A stretch of 13,766 nt of DNA from an uncultured Dialister sp. (GCA_900557365.1 UPXR01000016.1:1-13766), one strand, 5' to 3'; shown: positions 1 to 6,424, counted from the stretch's first letter. Made by a program: numbers and translations. The notes: generated from the sequence alone by a model not told the origin.

Positions 1-155
1 TTATCGATGGAAGCATAGTCGAGGAAGTTTGCTTTGCCTTCTTCGGACAGAACCTTGGTGATAGCAGCGGTCAGGGTCGTTTTACCATGATCGACGTGGC
101 CGATAGTACCAATGTTAACATGCGGCTTTGTTCTTTCATAATGAGCTTTTGCCAT
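1..155 (-). CDS. tuf: Elongation factor Tu, N-terminal part (cut by the window edge)
   Basis: EF-Tu is the GTPase that delivers aminoacyl-tRNA to the ribosome A site in the cytoplasm. Only the first 51 codons are present. The translation begins [20 protein letters not shown] and contains the G1 P-loop GHVDHGKT at residues 19-26, which is diagnostic of EF-Tu. Before the edge it continues with the usual loop toward switch I ([16 protein letters not shown]). The ATG is chosen because the family's conserved MAK start falls there and an AAGGAG-type ribosome binding site (163-170) precedes it. It lies downstream of a five-tRNA cluster in the same direction but has its own promoter at 214-242, with a terminator in between. 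The assignment is essentially certain; only the downstream part is missing. Confidence 0.97.
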   Translation of the reverse strand, partial: MAKAHYERTKPHVNIGTIGHVDHGKTTLTAAITKVLSEEGKANFLDYASID

Positions 156-213
156 TTCTTTTCTCTCCTTAAAACACAAAAAAGAATTTGCAAAAAAAGT
201 TTTCGCTTTTTCT

Positions 214-242
214 ATTATACATGGAAAGTCAACGGGATACAA
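214..242 (-). promoter_or_regulatory. Promoter of tuf
   Basis: On the minus strand TTGTAT (237-242) and TATAAT (214-219) are separated by exactly 17 nt, a good sigma-70/SigA arrangement. Transcription would start near 207 and give a leader of about 50 nt before the tuf ATG at 155. The promoter lies downstream of the tRNA terminator at 346-371, so tuf can be expressed independently of the tRNAs. Confidence 0.75.
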
Positions 243-345
243 GAAAACACGGAGAAAATCCGCCCTGTCAGAACAATAAATTTTCTCTTTTTTCTTCCCG
301 ATTTCCTGATTCATTCCCGGCCTCTGAAAATTCTTCCGGGAATGC

Positions 346-371
346 AAAAAAGAGCTCTCAGTGAGAACTCT
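346..371 (-). terminator. Intrinsic terminator after the tRNA cluster
   Basis: In the minus-strand transcript a 9-bp stem (AGAGTTCTC with GAGAGCTCT, one G-U pair, 3-nt loop) is followed directly by six U residues (346-351). It sits 15 nt after the CCA end of tRNA-Met and upstream of the tuf promoter, so it should end, or partly attenuate, the tRNA transcript. A second perfect 8-bp inverted repeat (ATTCCCGG with CCGGGAAT, 313-320 and 336-343) follows without a U-tract. Confidence 0.75.
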
Positions 372-385
372 TTCATTGCGGTTTT

Positions 386-462
386 TGGTGGCGGCTCAGA
401 GATTTGAACTCCGGACACAGCGGGTATGAACCGCTTGCTCTAGCCAACTGAGCTAAGCCGCC
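386..462 (-). tRNA. tRNA-Met (CAT), elongator
   Basis: This 77-nt cloverleaf includes an encoded CCA. Its acceptor stem GGCGGCT/AGCCGCC is fully paired and the D-arm is GCTC...GAGC. The anticodon stem AGCGG/CCGCT carries loop TTCATAC, giving anticodon CAT. The paired G1-C72 and the absence of the three consecutive G-C anticodon-stem pairs of initiators mark it as elongator Met. A tRNA-Ile2 (lysidine-modified CAT) is less likely but not excluded. It starts one base after tRNA-Thr(GGT). Confidence 0.93.
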
Positions 463-463
463 A

Positions 464-539
464 TGGAGCTGATAACCAGGATTGAACTGGTGACCTTATC
501 CTTACCAAGGATACGCTCTACCGACTGAGCTATATCAGC
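464..539 (-). tRNA. tRNA-Thr (GGT)
   Basis: This 76-nt cloverleaf has acceptor GCTGATA/TATCAGC, discriminator T and an encoded CCA. The anticodon stem TATCC/GGATA carries loop TTGGTAA, so the anticodon is GGT (Thr). It is the fourth gene of the cluster and only one nucleotide (463) separates its CCA from the next tRNA, implying tight processing of a common precursor. Confidence 0.96.
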
Positions 540-566
540 AAATCTATATAAAGGATTGGGTTAACA

Positions 567-642
<76 letters not shown>

Positions 643-646
643 ATAT

Positions 647-731
647 TGGTGGGCGGAATAGGATTCGAACCTATGAAGGCAAAGCCGGCAGATTTACAGT
701 CTGCTCCCTTTAACCACTCGGGAATCCGCCC
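647..731 (-). tRNA. tRNA-Tyr (GTA)
   Basis: This 85-nt class II tRNA has a long variable arm (CGGCTTTGCCTTC region), acceptor GGGCGGA/TCCGCCC, discriminator A and an encoded CCA. The anticodon stem GCAGA/TCTGC with loop CTGTAAA gives anticodon GTA (Tyr). It follows tRNA-Thr(TGT) after 3 nt. Confidence 0.96.
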
Positions 732-734
732 ATA

Positions 735-810
735 TGGAGCTGGCAATAGGACTTGAACCTACGACCTACTGATTACAAATCAGTTGCTCTACCAACTGAG
801 CTACGCCAGC
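735..810 (-). tRNA. tRNA-Thr (TGT), first gene of the tRNA operon
   Basis: This 76-nt cloverleaf has acceptor GCTGGCG with the 3' strand TGCCAGC (one G-U pair), discriminator T and an encoded CCA. The anticodon stem ACTGA/TCAGT with loop TTTGTAA gives anticodon TGT (Thr). It is the promoter-proximal member: the -10 hexamer at 829-834 lies only 19 nt upstream of its first base. Confidence 0.96.
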
Positions 811-828
811 ACGCAAGTGACGAGAATT

Positions 829-857
829 ATTATACACAACTCTTTTCAACTTGTCAA
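829..857 (-). promoter_or_regulatory. Consensus promoter P2 of the tRNA operon
   Basis: On the minus strand a perfect TTGACA (852-857) and a perfect TATAAT (829-834) are separated by exactly 17 nt. The predicted start near 822 leaves only a short leader before tRNA-Thr(TGT) at 810. A full-consensus promoter fits stable-RNA expression. Confidence 0.9.
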
Positions 858-911
858 GGACTTTTTTTCGTTGTTTCGCTCAATCAGAGGTTGTCCTCTT
901 GACGTTTATAG

Positions 912-940
912 ATTATAGCACAGAAAGAACCCTCTGTCTA
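912..940 (-). promoter_or_regulatory. Upstream promoter P1 of the tRNA operon
   Basis: On the minus strand TAGACA (935-940) and TATAAT (912-917) are 17 nt apart, and the -10 is preceded by TGC, giving an extended -10 (TGCTATAAT). It fires in the same direction as P2, 83 nt further upstream, so the tRNA operon seems to have tandem promoters. An imperfect AT-rich hairpin of the DUF951 gene lies just upstream of it. Confidence 0.7.
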
Positions 941-950
941 TCCTTTTTTC

Positions 951-973
951 AAAAAATGTTCAAATTTTTAAAC
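951..973 (-). terminator. Possible weak terminator of the DUF951 gene
   Basis: In the minus transcript, AT-rich GTTTAAA and TTTGAAC (958-973) can pair, with one G-U pair and a very short loop, followed by six U residues (951-956). The stem is weak, so this may only slow polymerase. It lies 13 nt past the DUF951 stop codon. Confidence 0.35.
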
Positions 974-986
974 TTTCTGAAAAAAA

Positions 987-1229
987 TTATCCGCGGGTGG
1001 ATTCTTCGCTGCGGGAAACAAGCTCCACTTCCTGAGTGACATCCCGGTTCAGCACCTTCTTCACGCCCTTCATGAAATTGGGCCGGGGCATGAGTACGAT
1101 ATGACCGCATCCGCAGCACTTGATCCGCATATCACTTCCCAGCTGCAGCACTTCCCACTCCTGGCTTCCGCAGGGATGCTTCTTCTTCATTTTTACAATA
1201 TCGCCGATTCGGAATTGAATAAACTTCAT
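987..1229 (-). CDS. DUF951 family small protein
   Basis: This is an 80-residue basic cytoplasmic protein of the DUF951 family, conserved across Bacillota and of unknown function. The translation opens MKFIQFRIGDIVKMKKKHPC and then shows the typical centre GSDMRIKCCGCGHIVLMPR (residues 31-49). The cysteines in HPCG and CCGCG suggest metal binding or a small beta-barrel. An RNA- or nucleic acid-related role is a guess. The C-terminal tail (VTQEVELVSRSEESTRG) is longer than in the common 60-70 residue form. An AGGAG site 6 nt upstream supports the ATG at 1229. The gene lies between the whiA terminator and the tRNA promoters and is probably its own transcription unit, with a possible -10 at 1271-1276. 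Confidence 0.85.
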   Translation of the reverse strand: MKFIQFRIGDIVKMKKKHPCGSQEWEVLQLGSDMRIKCCGCGHIVLMPRPNFMKGVKKVLNRDVTQEVELVSRSEESTRG

Positions 1230-1270
1230 AGATTTCTCCTTTCGGTACTGATCTGAAAGAAACTTTTCTT

Positions 1271-1276
1271 ATTATA
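1271..1276 (-). promoter_or_regulatory. Possible -10 element for the DUF951 gene
   Basis: A perfect TATAAT on the minus strand lies 42 nt upstream of the DUF951 start and after the whiA terminator. No good -35 is visible at 16-18 nt, so support is limited to the -10 and the position. Confidence 0.35.
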
Positions 1277-1323
1277 CAACACCGCCGCAGGGACGCACAG
1301 GCTCCCGCAAAAATTCTTTCTGC

Positions 1324-1349
1324 AAAAAACTCCGCCCGCCGGCGGAGTT
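1324..1349 (-). terminator. Terminator of the HAD-rapZ-yvcK-whiA operon
   Basis: A perfect 9-bp GC-rich stem, AACTCCGCC with GGCGGAGTT (1328-1336 and 1341-1349), has a 4-nt loop and is followed on the minus strand by a run of six T residues (1324-1329). It begins 15 nt after the whiA stop codon. The plus-strand side is also T-rich, so it may work both ways. Confidence 0.9.
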
Positions 1350-1364
1350 CTCTTTTTTCTTTTT

Positions 1365-2312
1365 TCAGTTCCCGCGGGAACGCTTCAGCGGTTCTCTTTC
1401 TTCCAGATCCGCTACCAGTGCTTCCAGCTTCTTGAAGCGGTGCGCCAGACCGGATTTGGTGATTCCGCACAGGGATGCCAGCTCGGACAGACTTGCATTG
1501 GGATTGTCCAGACGGAGATCGCAGGCCTCGCGGAGCCGCGGCGGAAGAGAAGACAGTCCCCGGTGGCGCATCAGCGTCTGCACCAGGTATGTCTGCCGCA
1601 CCGCCGCATCCACCGTTTTCTGCAGATTAGCGGTTTCGCAGTTCACCTGCCGGTTGATCCGGTTCCGCATGTCCTTTACGACCCGGACCCCTTCAAAGTC
1701 CAGATAGCTCTGAGACGCTCCCACAATCTGCAGGAACCCCGACACTTCATCCCCGTCCTTTATATATACAATATAGTCATTCTTCCGGTCTGTGAGCTTT
1801 GCCTTCATACGAAATGTTTTCATGACCTTCACGATTTCCTCGGCAAAACGGGCAGACTGTGTCACCATTTCCAGGTGGTAATCGCTCTGGGGACGGGAAA
1901 CGGAGCCTCCGCCGAGAAAAGCCCCGGCCAGGTAAGCCCGTCTTTCCTCTTCGCTCTGCAGCCGTTCTCCGTCGTTGATTCCTTCCATCGGAGAAAGGCC
2001 CATCTTGTCCAGAAATGCCAGCCCGTCCTCCGACGGCTGCACCATCAGCGTATATACATTCTTTTTCCGGAGGCGGCGCCCCTGCCGCACCATGGTGGAC
2101 GGCAGAAAGCCGAAATCCTTTTTCAGGTAAACCAGGACGCGCCGGGCAACTGCACTGTTTCCGGTGGAAAATTCCAGTCCCCACCGTCCCCGGGCTCCCG
2201 TCACAAAGGAGCCGCTCATCCGAAGAAGCGCCAGAAGCTCTGCCGCACGGCAGCTCTTCTCTTCCCTCTGTACACGGGCCAGCTCATTTTTGACCTGCTC
2301 TGTAAATGACAT
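1365..2312 (-). CDS. whiA: WhiA, DNA-binding regulator with LAGLIDADG-like fold
   Basis: WhiA is a conserved Gram-positive protein that controls sporulation genes in Streptomyces and affects cell division and chromosome segregation in Bacillus; it binds DNA. The 315-residue length is normal. An N-terminal domain occupies about residues 1-115. The LAGLIDADG-like segment YLAGAFLGGGSVSRP is at 127-141, and it lacks the acidic catalytic residues of homing endonucleases, as is usual in this family. The linker MRNRINRQVNCETANLQKTV (215-234) is characteristic. A C-terminal helix-turn-helix (ASLSELASLCGITKSGLAHRF) spans about 273-293. I chose the ATG at 2312, which overlaps the yvcK TGA by one base (TGATG) with AAGGAG 6 nt upstream. 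An in-frame TTG at 2315 is too close to that site. It is the last gene of the operon. Confidence 0.96.
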   Translation of the reverse strand: MSFTEQVKNELARVQREEKSCRAAELLALLRMSGSFVTGARGRWGLEFSTGNSAVARRVLVYLKKDFGFLPSTMVRQGRRLRKKNVYTLMVQPSEDGLAFLDKMGLSPMEGINDGERLQSEEERRAYLAGAFLGGGSVSRPQSDYHLEMVTQSARFAEEIVKVMKTFRMKAKLTDRKNDYIVYIKDGDEVSGFLQIVGASQSYLDFEGVRVVKDMRNRINRQVNCETANLQKTVDAAVRQTYLVQTLMRHRGLSSLPPRLREACDLRLDNPNASLSELASLCGITKSGLAHRFKKLEALVADLEEREPLKRSRGN

Positions 2313-3667
2313 CAATGACTCCTTCTCAAATAATCCTGCAGTGCCTCCGGCGGAATCTTCCCCTTCAGCAGATTCTTGATTTCCACAATACGGCCCGCCA
2401 GAATGTCCGAATCCTGTGCCGCTCCCCGGGCGCTTCCCAGAAGGTCTGCCTGAATCAGCGTGATCCCCATGGTTGCCACCCGGTCTGCATCGATTTCCAC
2501 CGGATAGGACCCGGCTTTCTCATACTTCCGGAGCGTTTCCGAAAGAGGCATGGCATTATTCACCAGGACAAAATCGATGATGCCTTCCCCGATATGGTCA
2601 ATCAGCGCCTGCAGATGATCTGCGACCGTATAGTTGTCCGTTTCTCCCGGCTGGGTCATCACATTGCAGATGTACATCACCGGTGCCCCGCTCTCCCGCA
2701 GGGCGCTCAGAATCTCCGGTACCAGCAGATTCGGGAGAATGCTCGTATACAGACTTCCCGGCCCCAGAGTAATCAGTTCCGCATTCCGGATGGCCTCCAG
2801 TGCTTCTCCTACGGCAATCGGCTCCCGGGGAATCGTATCCATATGAACGATGCGGACATCTTTTTTCCCGCACCGCGACGGATAGGCAGAAATCTCCGAC
2901 TCTCCCTCCACGATTTCCCCGTCGCTCATCTTCGCAATCAGCCGTACCTTCTCCGCCGTGGACGGCATGACCTTGCCGCGGATATTCAGGACCTTGCTGG
3001 CTGCTTCCAGTGCATTCTGGACACTGCCGAATTCCTTGATCAGCGCAGCCAGGAACAGATTGCCCAGACTGTGTCCCGCCAGCTCTCCCTTATCATGGAA
3101 ACGGTACTGGAAAAGCTGTTCCAGCACGGATTCCTTATCTGCCAGGGCGACCAGACAGTTCCGCAGATCTCCCGGCGCAATGATTCCCATTTCCTGTCTG
3201 AGACGGCCGGAAGAACCTCCGTCGTCCGCTACCGTCACGATTGCGAAAATATTGGAAGTTTTCTTCTTCATTCCCCGAAGCAGCATGGAAAGACCGTGTC
3301 CGCCGCCGATGGCCACCAGCCGGAATCCCCGGGAAAGCTCCGCCCGGGAAAGGAGACTCTTCGAGACTTCCTTTTCATCCGGCGCCAGGAGCTGAATAAA
3401 GCGCTTCATCATCCGCCGCACGGAGGCAATAATAATCCATACGCCCAGAAGGATCAGCACTGTCCCGCAAAGCGCCAGGAAGGTATAGCTGTAGCTCCCC
3501 GTCATACGGAATACAAAGGCCAGAAGCTGTTCCTCCAGTATGCCGAAAATCTGATAGTTCAGAATCAGCGTAGCCCCGAAGACAACCAGCAGCAGGCCGA
3601 CGGAAAAGAGCAGCATCCAGCGCTTGATGGCCAATCCGGGATACAGCCACTGCACAAGATATTTCAT
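2312..3667 (-). CDS. yvcK: YvcK/CofD-like protein with two N-terminal membrane helices
   Basis: YvcK (GlmR) proteins bind UDP-sugars and help route carbon into cell-wall precursors; they share the CofD fold. This copy has 451 residues, against about 320 in Bacillus. The extra N-terminus holds two hydrophobic spans, about 17-40 ([20 protein letters not shown]) and about 61-83 ([20 protein letters not shown]). The catalytic-like domain starts near residue 115 with GGGHGLS (121-127), [13 protein letters not shown] (145-157) and PGDLRN (165-170), the family signatures. The domain should therefore be held at the cytoplasmic face of the inner membrane. The ATG overlaps the rapZ stop by 4 nt (ATGA), with GGAGG upstream. 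It sits between rapZ and whiA, the classic order. Confidence 0.95.
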   Translation of the reverse strand: MKYLVQWLYPGLAIKRWMLLFSVGLLLVVFGATLILNYQIFGILEEQLLAFVFRMTGSYSYTFLALCGTVLILLGVWIIIASVRRMMKRFIQLLAPDEKEVSKSLLSRAELSRGFRLVAIGGGHGLSMLLRGMKKKTSNIFAIVTVADDGGSSGRLRQEMGIIAPGDLRNCLVALADKESVLEQLFQYRFHDKGELAGHSLGNLFLAALIKEFGSVQNALEAASKVLNIRGKVMPSTAEKVRLIAKMSDGEIVEGESEISAYPSRCGKKDVRIVHMDTIPREPIAVGEALEAIRNAELITLGPGSLYTSILPNLLVPEILSALRESGAPVMYICNVMTQPGETDNYTVADHLQALIDHIGEGIIDFVLVNNAMPLSETLRKYEKAGSYPVEIDADRVATMGITLIQADLLGSARGAAQDSDILAGRIVEIKNLLKGKIPPEALQDYLRRSH

Positions 3668-4575
3668 TTCTTTTCCTCCGCTTTATCATCATTCACATCA
3701 TGATCCACCCGGTTCCTGTGCAGATCCCGATGCTCCACATTCACATGACCGTGCTTCTCCTTCAGATGATTTCCCAGATTTTCCGTTACGAAGACAGAAC
3801 GGTGCATTCCTCCGGTGCATCCGATGGCAATGGTAAACTGCATCTTTCCGGCTGCCTTGAACTGATCCACCAGAAAATCCACGAAGCTGTACAGCTTCCC
3901 CAGGAACTCTCCCGTCACGGGAGACCGGCTGATATAATCGGCCACCTCCTGCACACGGCCCGTCCAGTACTTATATTTATCCACATAGAACGGATTGGGC
4001 AGGAACCGTACATCGATAACCATATCCGCATCAATGGGAATCCCGTACTTGAAACCGAAGGAAAATACGGTAATCTGCATTTCCTGCCGGAGCGAATCCA
4101 CACCGAAGCGGCTTCCCAGATATTCCTTCAGATCGGATATCTTCATAGCCGTCGTATCAATGATGATATCTGCATGGGCACGCACACCGCCCAGGATTTT
4201 CCGTTCCTCTGCGATTCCTTCCTGGATGCGCATATTCTTTGCCAGAGGATGCTGACGCCGTGTTTCCATATACCGCCGCACCAGAGCCTCATCCGATGCT
4301 TCCAGGAAAACCACCTCATGGGGGATTTCCCGCTTTTCCAGTTCATCCAGCGCCTGCGGCAGCGCATCGAAAAACTGCCCGCCCCGGATATCCGTCACCA
4401 CCGCCACATGGCGCGTATTGGACGTACTCTTCCAGCAAAGCTCCGCAAAACGGGCAATCAGAACCGGCGGCAGATTGTCCACGCAGTAATAGCCCATATC
4501 CTCCAGCTTCTGCATGAAATTGGTTTTTCCTGCTCCGCTCATACCGGTAATAATGACAAAACGGAAATCGTCCAT
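3664..4575 (-). CDS. rapZ: RapZ-type RNase adapter / nucleotide-binding protein
   Basis: RapZ (YvcJ in Bacillus) is a P-loop protein. In E. coli it binds the GlmZ/GlmY small RNAs and guides RNase E to control glucosamine-6-phosphate synthesis. In Bacillota it binds and hydrolyses nucleotides and affects competence. Here 303 residues carry Walker A GMSGAGKT at 11-18, a Walker B-like VVTDIRG (59-65), and the C-terminal signatures FGFKYG (173-178) and GCTGGMHRSV (252-261). The tail is unusually rich in His, Asp and Glu. The ATG at 4575 shares one base with the stop of the HAD gene (TAATG), with GGAGGGGG upstream, so translation is probably coupled. The pairing with yvcK suggests a role in amino-sugar or envelope homeostasis. 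Confidence 0.96.
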   Translation of the reverse strand: MDDFRFVIITGMSGAGKTNFMQKLEDMGYYCVDNLPPVLIARFAELCWKSTSNTRHVAVVTDIRGGQFFDALPQALDELEKREIPHEVVFLEASDEALVRRYMETRRQHPLAKNMRIQEGIAEERKILGGVRAHADIIIDTTAMKISDLKEYLGSRFGVDSLRQEMQITVFSFGFKYGIPIDADMVIDVRFLPNPFYVDKYKYWTGRVQEVADYISRSPVTGEFLGKLYSFVDFLVDQFKAAGKMQFTIAIGCTGGMHRSVFVTENLGNHLKEKHGHVNVEHRDLHRNRVDHDVNDDKAEEKK

Positions 4576-5384
4576 TATAAATCCCCCTCCATATACCGCT
4601 CAATCGCTTTCGCTACGCCGTCCTCATTATTGGAAACCGTCTCATGCGCCGCCGCCTTTTTGGCATCCTCCGAAGCATTTGCCACAGCAAATCCCCACGG
4701 CGTCATGGACAGCATGGAAACATCATTATTTCCGTTCCCGAAGGTCATGATTTCCTCACAGGAAATTCCCCACTCATCAGCCAGCGCCCTCAGGGCATTC
4801 CCTTTCGAACAGGACAGATGATTCATTTCGAAGAAATACGGCTTCGATTTCACCTGATTGACCAGGGAGCCGAATTTTTCCCGCATCACCGTCTCGATTT
4901 CCTTCATGATTTGCGGATCATGCTCCATCACAAGAATTTTCGTCGGCGCCTTCACCGGCACATAGAAAGCATCTCCCTGCACATGCGCCGTCACGCCGCA
5001 CTGCTTCTCATAATCCGCCACATTCTGATTCCTGTACGGCACATACAGCTCATCATCAATATACGTCTGCGCCTGCCAGCCGTGCTCCCGAACCGTATCG
5101 AGAATTTCCAGCGCCAGCGGCAGGTCGATTGTGACATTCCGAAGCACCTTCCCGCTTTCGCAAAGCCCGGTCAGGGAGCCTGTATAGCACACCATCGGTA
5201 CATCTCCCAGCCCGATCTGCTTTCCCGCAGGCCGTGCCGCCTGGAACATCCGCCCTGTAGCAATCACGATCCGGATGCCCTTTGCCATCGCTTTCTTCAA
5301 AACCTGCCGGGTATACTCGGAAATCGTATTATCATCCCGAAGCAGTGTATCGTCCATATCTATTGCAATCATTTTTATCGGCAT
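4575..5384 (-). CDS. Cof-type HAD-superfamily phosphatase
   Basis: This is a 269-residue Mg-dependent sugar-phosphate or nucleotide phosphatase of the Cof/YidA group (class IIB HAD). Motif I is DMDDTLL (D9 nucleophile, D11 acid/base) and motif II is the Thr in IATGR (41-45). Motif III is the Lys in SKGNALRAL (K194) and motif IV is FGNGNND (215-221, D221). The cap domain lies between motifs II and III. The open frame runs upstream to 5582, but homology begins at MPIKMIAIDMDDT, the predicted promoter lies at 5431-5436, and a G-rich site precedes the ATG at 5384, so I use that start. It is the first gene of the operon with rapZ, yvcK and whiA. Its substrate cannot be read from sequence; an amino-sugar phosphate would fit the neighbours but is speculation. 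Confidence 0.93.
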   Translation of the reverse strand: MPIKMIAIDMDDTLLRDDNTISEYTRQVLKKAMAKGIRIVIATGRMFQAARPAGKQIGLGDVPMVCYTGSLTGLCESGKVLRNVTIDLPLALEILDTVREHGWQAQTYIDDELYVPYRNQNVADYEKQCGVTAHVQGDAFYVPVKAPTKILVMEHDPQIMKEIETVMREKFGSLVNQVKSKPYFFEMNHLSCSKGNALRALADEWGISCEEIMTFGNGNNDVSMLSMTPWGFAVANASEDAKKAAAHETVSNNEDGVAKAIERYMEGDL

Positions 5385-5430
5385 AAGAACCCCGTCCCTG
5401 CTTTTAACACCAAGAAATCGATTATTTTTT

Positions 5431-5458
5431 ATTATATCATAACCAGGAAACGCCCGAA
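5431..5458 (-). promoter_or_regulatory. Promoter of the HAD-rapZ-yvcK-whiA operon
   Basis: A perfect TATAAT (5431-5436) preceded by TGA makes an extended -10 on the minus strand. The best -35 is a poor TTCGGG (5453-5458) at 16 nt. A start near 5424 gives a leader of about 40 nt before the HAD start at 5384. No other promoter is evident inside the operon. Confidence 0.6.
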
Positions 5459-5548
5459 GACGTGTATTTGAGAATTCTCCGAAAAATTTTGCCACTCTGC
5501 CCGGACAAATTCTTTTCAGGGCAATCCCCAAGCCTCCGTGGAAAATAA

Positions 5549-5598
5549 AAAAATCAGGGAAAATCGTGCCGATTCTGTACATGATTCCCCTGATTTTT
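5549..5598. other. Large inverted repeat, possible second terminator
   Basis: An 11-bp perfect inverted repeat, AAAAATCAGGG with CCCTGATTTTT (5549-5559 and 5588-5598), has a 28-nt loop. Its A/T-rich outer arms give a T-run on either strand. It lies just past the tRNA-Ala terminator and upstream of the HAD operon promoter, where it could insulate the two units. The long loop makes it a weaker terminator than the one at 5607-5636. Confidence 0.55.
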
Positions 5599-5606
5599 CT
5601 GCAAAG

Positions 5607-5636
5607 AAAAACACCGCAGCTTTCCGCCGCGGCGTT
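5607..5636 (-). terminator. Terminator of the tRNA-Ala gene
   Basis: In the minus-strand RNA an 11-bp stem (AACGCCGCGGC with GCUGCGGUGUU, two G-U pairs) closes a GGAAA loop and is followed by UUUUC. It begins 10 nt after the encoded CCA of tRNA-Ala. The G-U pairs occur only in the minus-strand RNA, which confirms the orientation. Confidence 0.85.
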
Positions 5637-5646
5637 TTCTGTTTTC

Positions 5647-5722
5647 TGGTGGACCTGATCGGATTCGAACCGACGACCCCCACAATGCGAATGTGATGCG
5701 CTCCCAGCTGCGCTACAGGCCC
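5647..5722 (-). tRNA. tRNA-Ala (CGC)
   Basis: This 76-nt cloverleaf has an encoded CCA. The acceptor GGGCCTG/CAGGTCC contains the G3-U70 pair, the alanine identity element. The D-arm is GCGC...GCGC. The anticodon stem TCACA/TGTGG carries loop TTCGCAT, so the anticodon is CGC, reading GCG. It is a single-gene unit with its own promoter (5875-5903) and terminator (5607-5636). Confidence 0.94.
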
Positions 5723-5724
5723 AT

Positions 5725-5788
5725 ATGGATATTGCTCATTCCGGAAAGAAAAACAAATCTCCGGAATGCTCCGTTTCAGGATATCCAT
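5725..5788 (-). repeat. Nested inverted repeat directly upstream of tRNA-Ala
   Basis: There are two coaxial perfect inverted repeats. The outer 8 bp pair ATGGATAT (5725-5732) with ATATCCAT (5781-5788). The inner 9 bp pair CATTCCGGA (5737-5745) with TCCGGAATG (5760-5768) around a 14-nt A-rich loop. The structure ends 3 nt before the mature 5' end of tRNA-Ala and lies inside its predicted leader transcript. It could be a processing signal or the remnant of a small palindromic repeat. Confidence 0.65.
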
Positions 5789-5874
5789 CCGGCGGAAATT
5801 CTCTGCGCGAAGTGCTCCTCCGCTGAGCATGCACCGTATCCCGCTCTAATGATTCCTTCATAAACGATAGTTTC

Positions 5875-5903
5875 ATTATATCTCCGCAATATCCTTTTTT
5901 CAA
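5875..5903 (-). promoter_or_regulatory. Promoter of the tRNA-Ala unit
   Basis: TTGAAA (5898-5903) and TATAAT (5875-5880) on the minus strand are 17 nt apart. Transcription from about 5868 would give an unusually long leader of roughly 145 nt before tRNA-Ala, containing the nested hairpin at 5725-5788. Confidence 0.7.
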
Positions 5904-6372
5904 GATATTCCCGGAAACTCCCGCCGCCGGATACATCCGGAAAAAGCATCCCAGAAAGGCCTTCGGCCATCCGCAGCGCACAGCCGGAAACCCCATCATC
6001 CGGACCGATAAAATATCCTTTTCTCCCGTCCAGCCAGAAAACAATTTCTCCTGCCTGTATTCTCCTTTTCAAATCCCTGATTTTTCCCCTTGAAATGCAT
6101 TATCGAAAGAAGAATCTCATCCGGCCCCTAGTCTTCCCGATACCTGCACGGCATACAGGAACAATTCACACCGCATCCGGATTCAGCCTCTTCCCTCGCT
6201 CTGTTCCGCCGGAGTCGCTTTAAAGCAGCTCCTTCGCCTCATCCGGAAAAGACTTTTTTCTATGACATCCCACCGATTTTTGATGAATATACCCTTTTCC
6301 CTCATTTCCCATGGTTATTCCACCCGGCGTATAAATGCCTTACAGGAATATTTTCGTACAGAAAATAAGCAT
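5904..6372. other. Stretch without a supported gene
   Basis: No open frame here has both a credible start and recognisable homology. A minus-strand frame (5776-6072, 98 codons from a TTG) gives a fairly natural-looking peptide (GEIVFWLDGRKGYFIGPDD early on). It lacks a good ribosome binding site and contains the tRNA-Ala promoter. The motif CATCCGG recurs at 5934, 5997, 6118, 6174 and 6240, plus 5786 just outside. Decayed coding sequence is possible. Confidence 0.5.
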
Positions 6373-6402
6373 TTTACATTCTTAACTTCATGAACCTACA
6401 AT
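6373..6402 (+). promoter_or_regulatory. Candidate promoter of the flavodoxin-reductase operon
   Basis: TTTACA (6373-6378) and TACAAT (6397-6402) are 18 nt apart, ending 22 nt before the ATG. The start would fall almost on the AGGAGG site, giving a very short leader, so the call is tentative. Confidence 0.4.
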
Positions 6403-6424
6403 AAGGCCAAAGGAGGTATTATTT

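Noticed and set aside
227..232. TTGACT as the -35 of tuf
   Set aside because: It is only 7 nt from the TATAAT box; TTGTAT at 237-242 has the correct 17-nt spacing.
899..925. TTGACG on the plus strand as a possible -35
   Set aside because: No -10 hexamer occurs 16-18 nt downstream on that strand and no plus-strand gene follows.
1368..1381. Perfect 14-bp palindrome GTTCCCGCGGGAAC
   Set aside because: It encodes the last codons of whiA; no spacing or T-run makes it a terminator, and the true terminator lies just beyond. It could be chance.
2306..3703. 465-codon plus-strand open frame opposite yvcK
   Set aside because: It is an antisense shadow of a clear gene with a promoterless start and low-complexity composition.
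5385..5582. N-terminal extension of the HAD phosphatase open frame
   Set aside because: The frame stays open to 5582, but family homology starts at 5384, the extension contains the operon promoter, and its peptide shows no family similarity.
5516..5830. Peptide with GPVAQLGAHHIR and GSNPIRSTRKQ segments
   Set aside because: This is the familiar spurious translation across a tRNA gene (tRNA-Ala here), not a protein.
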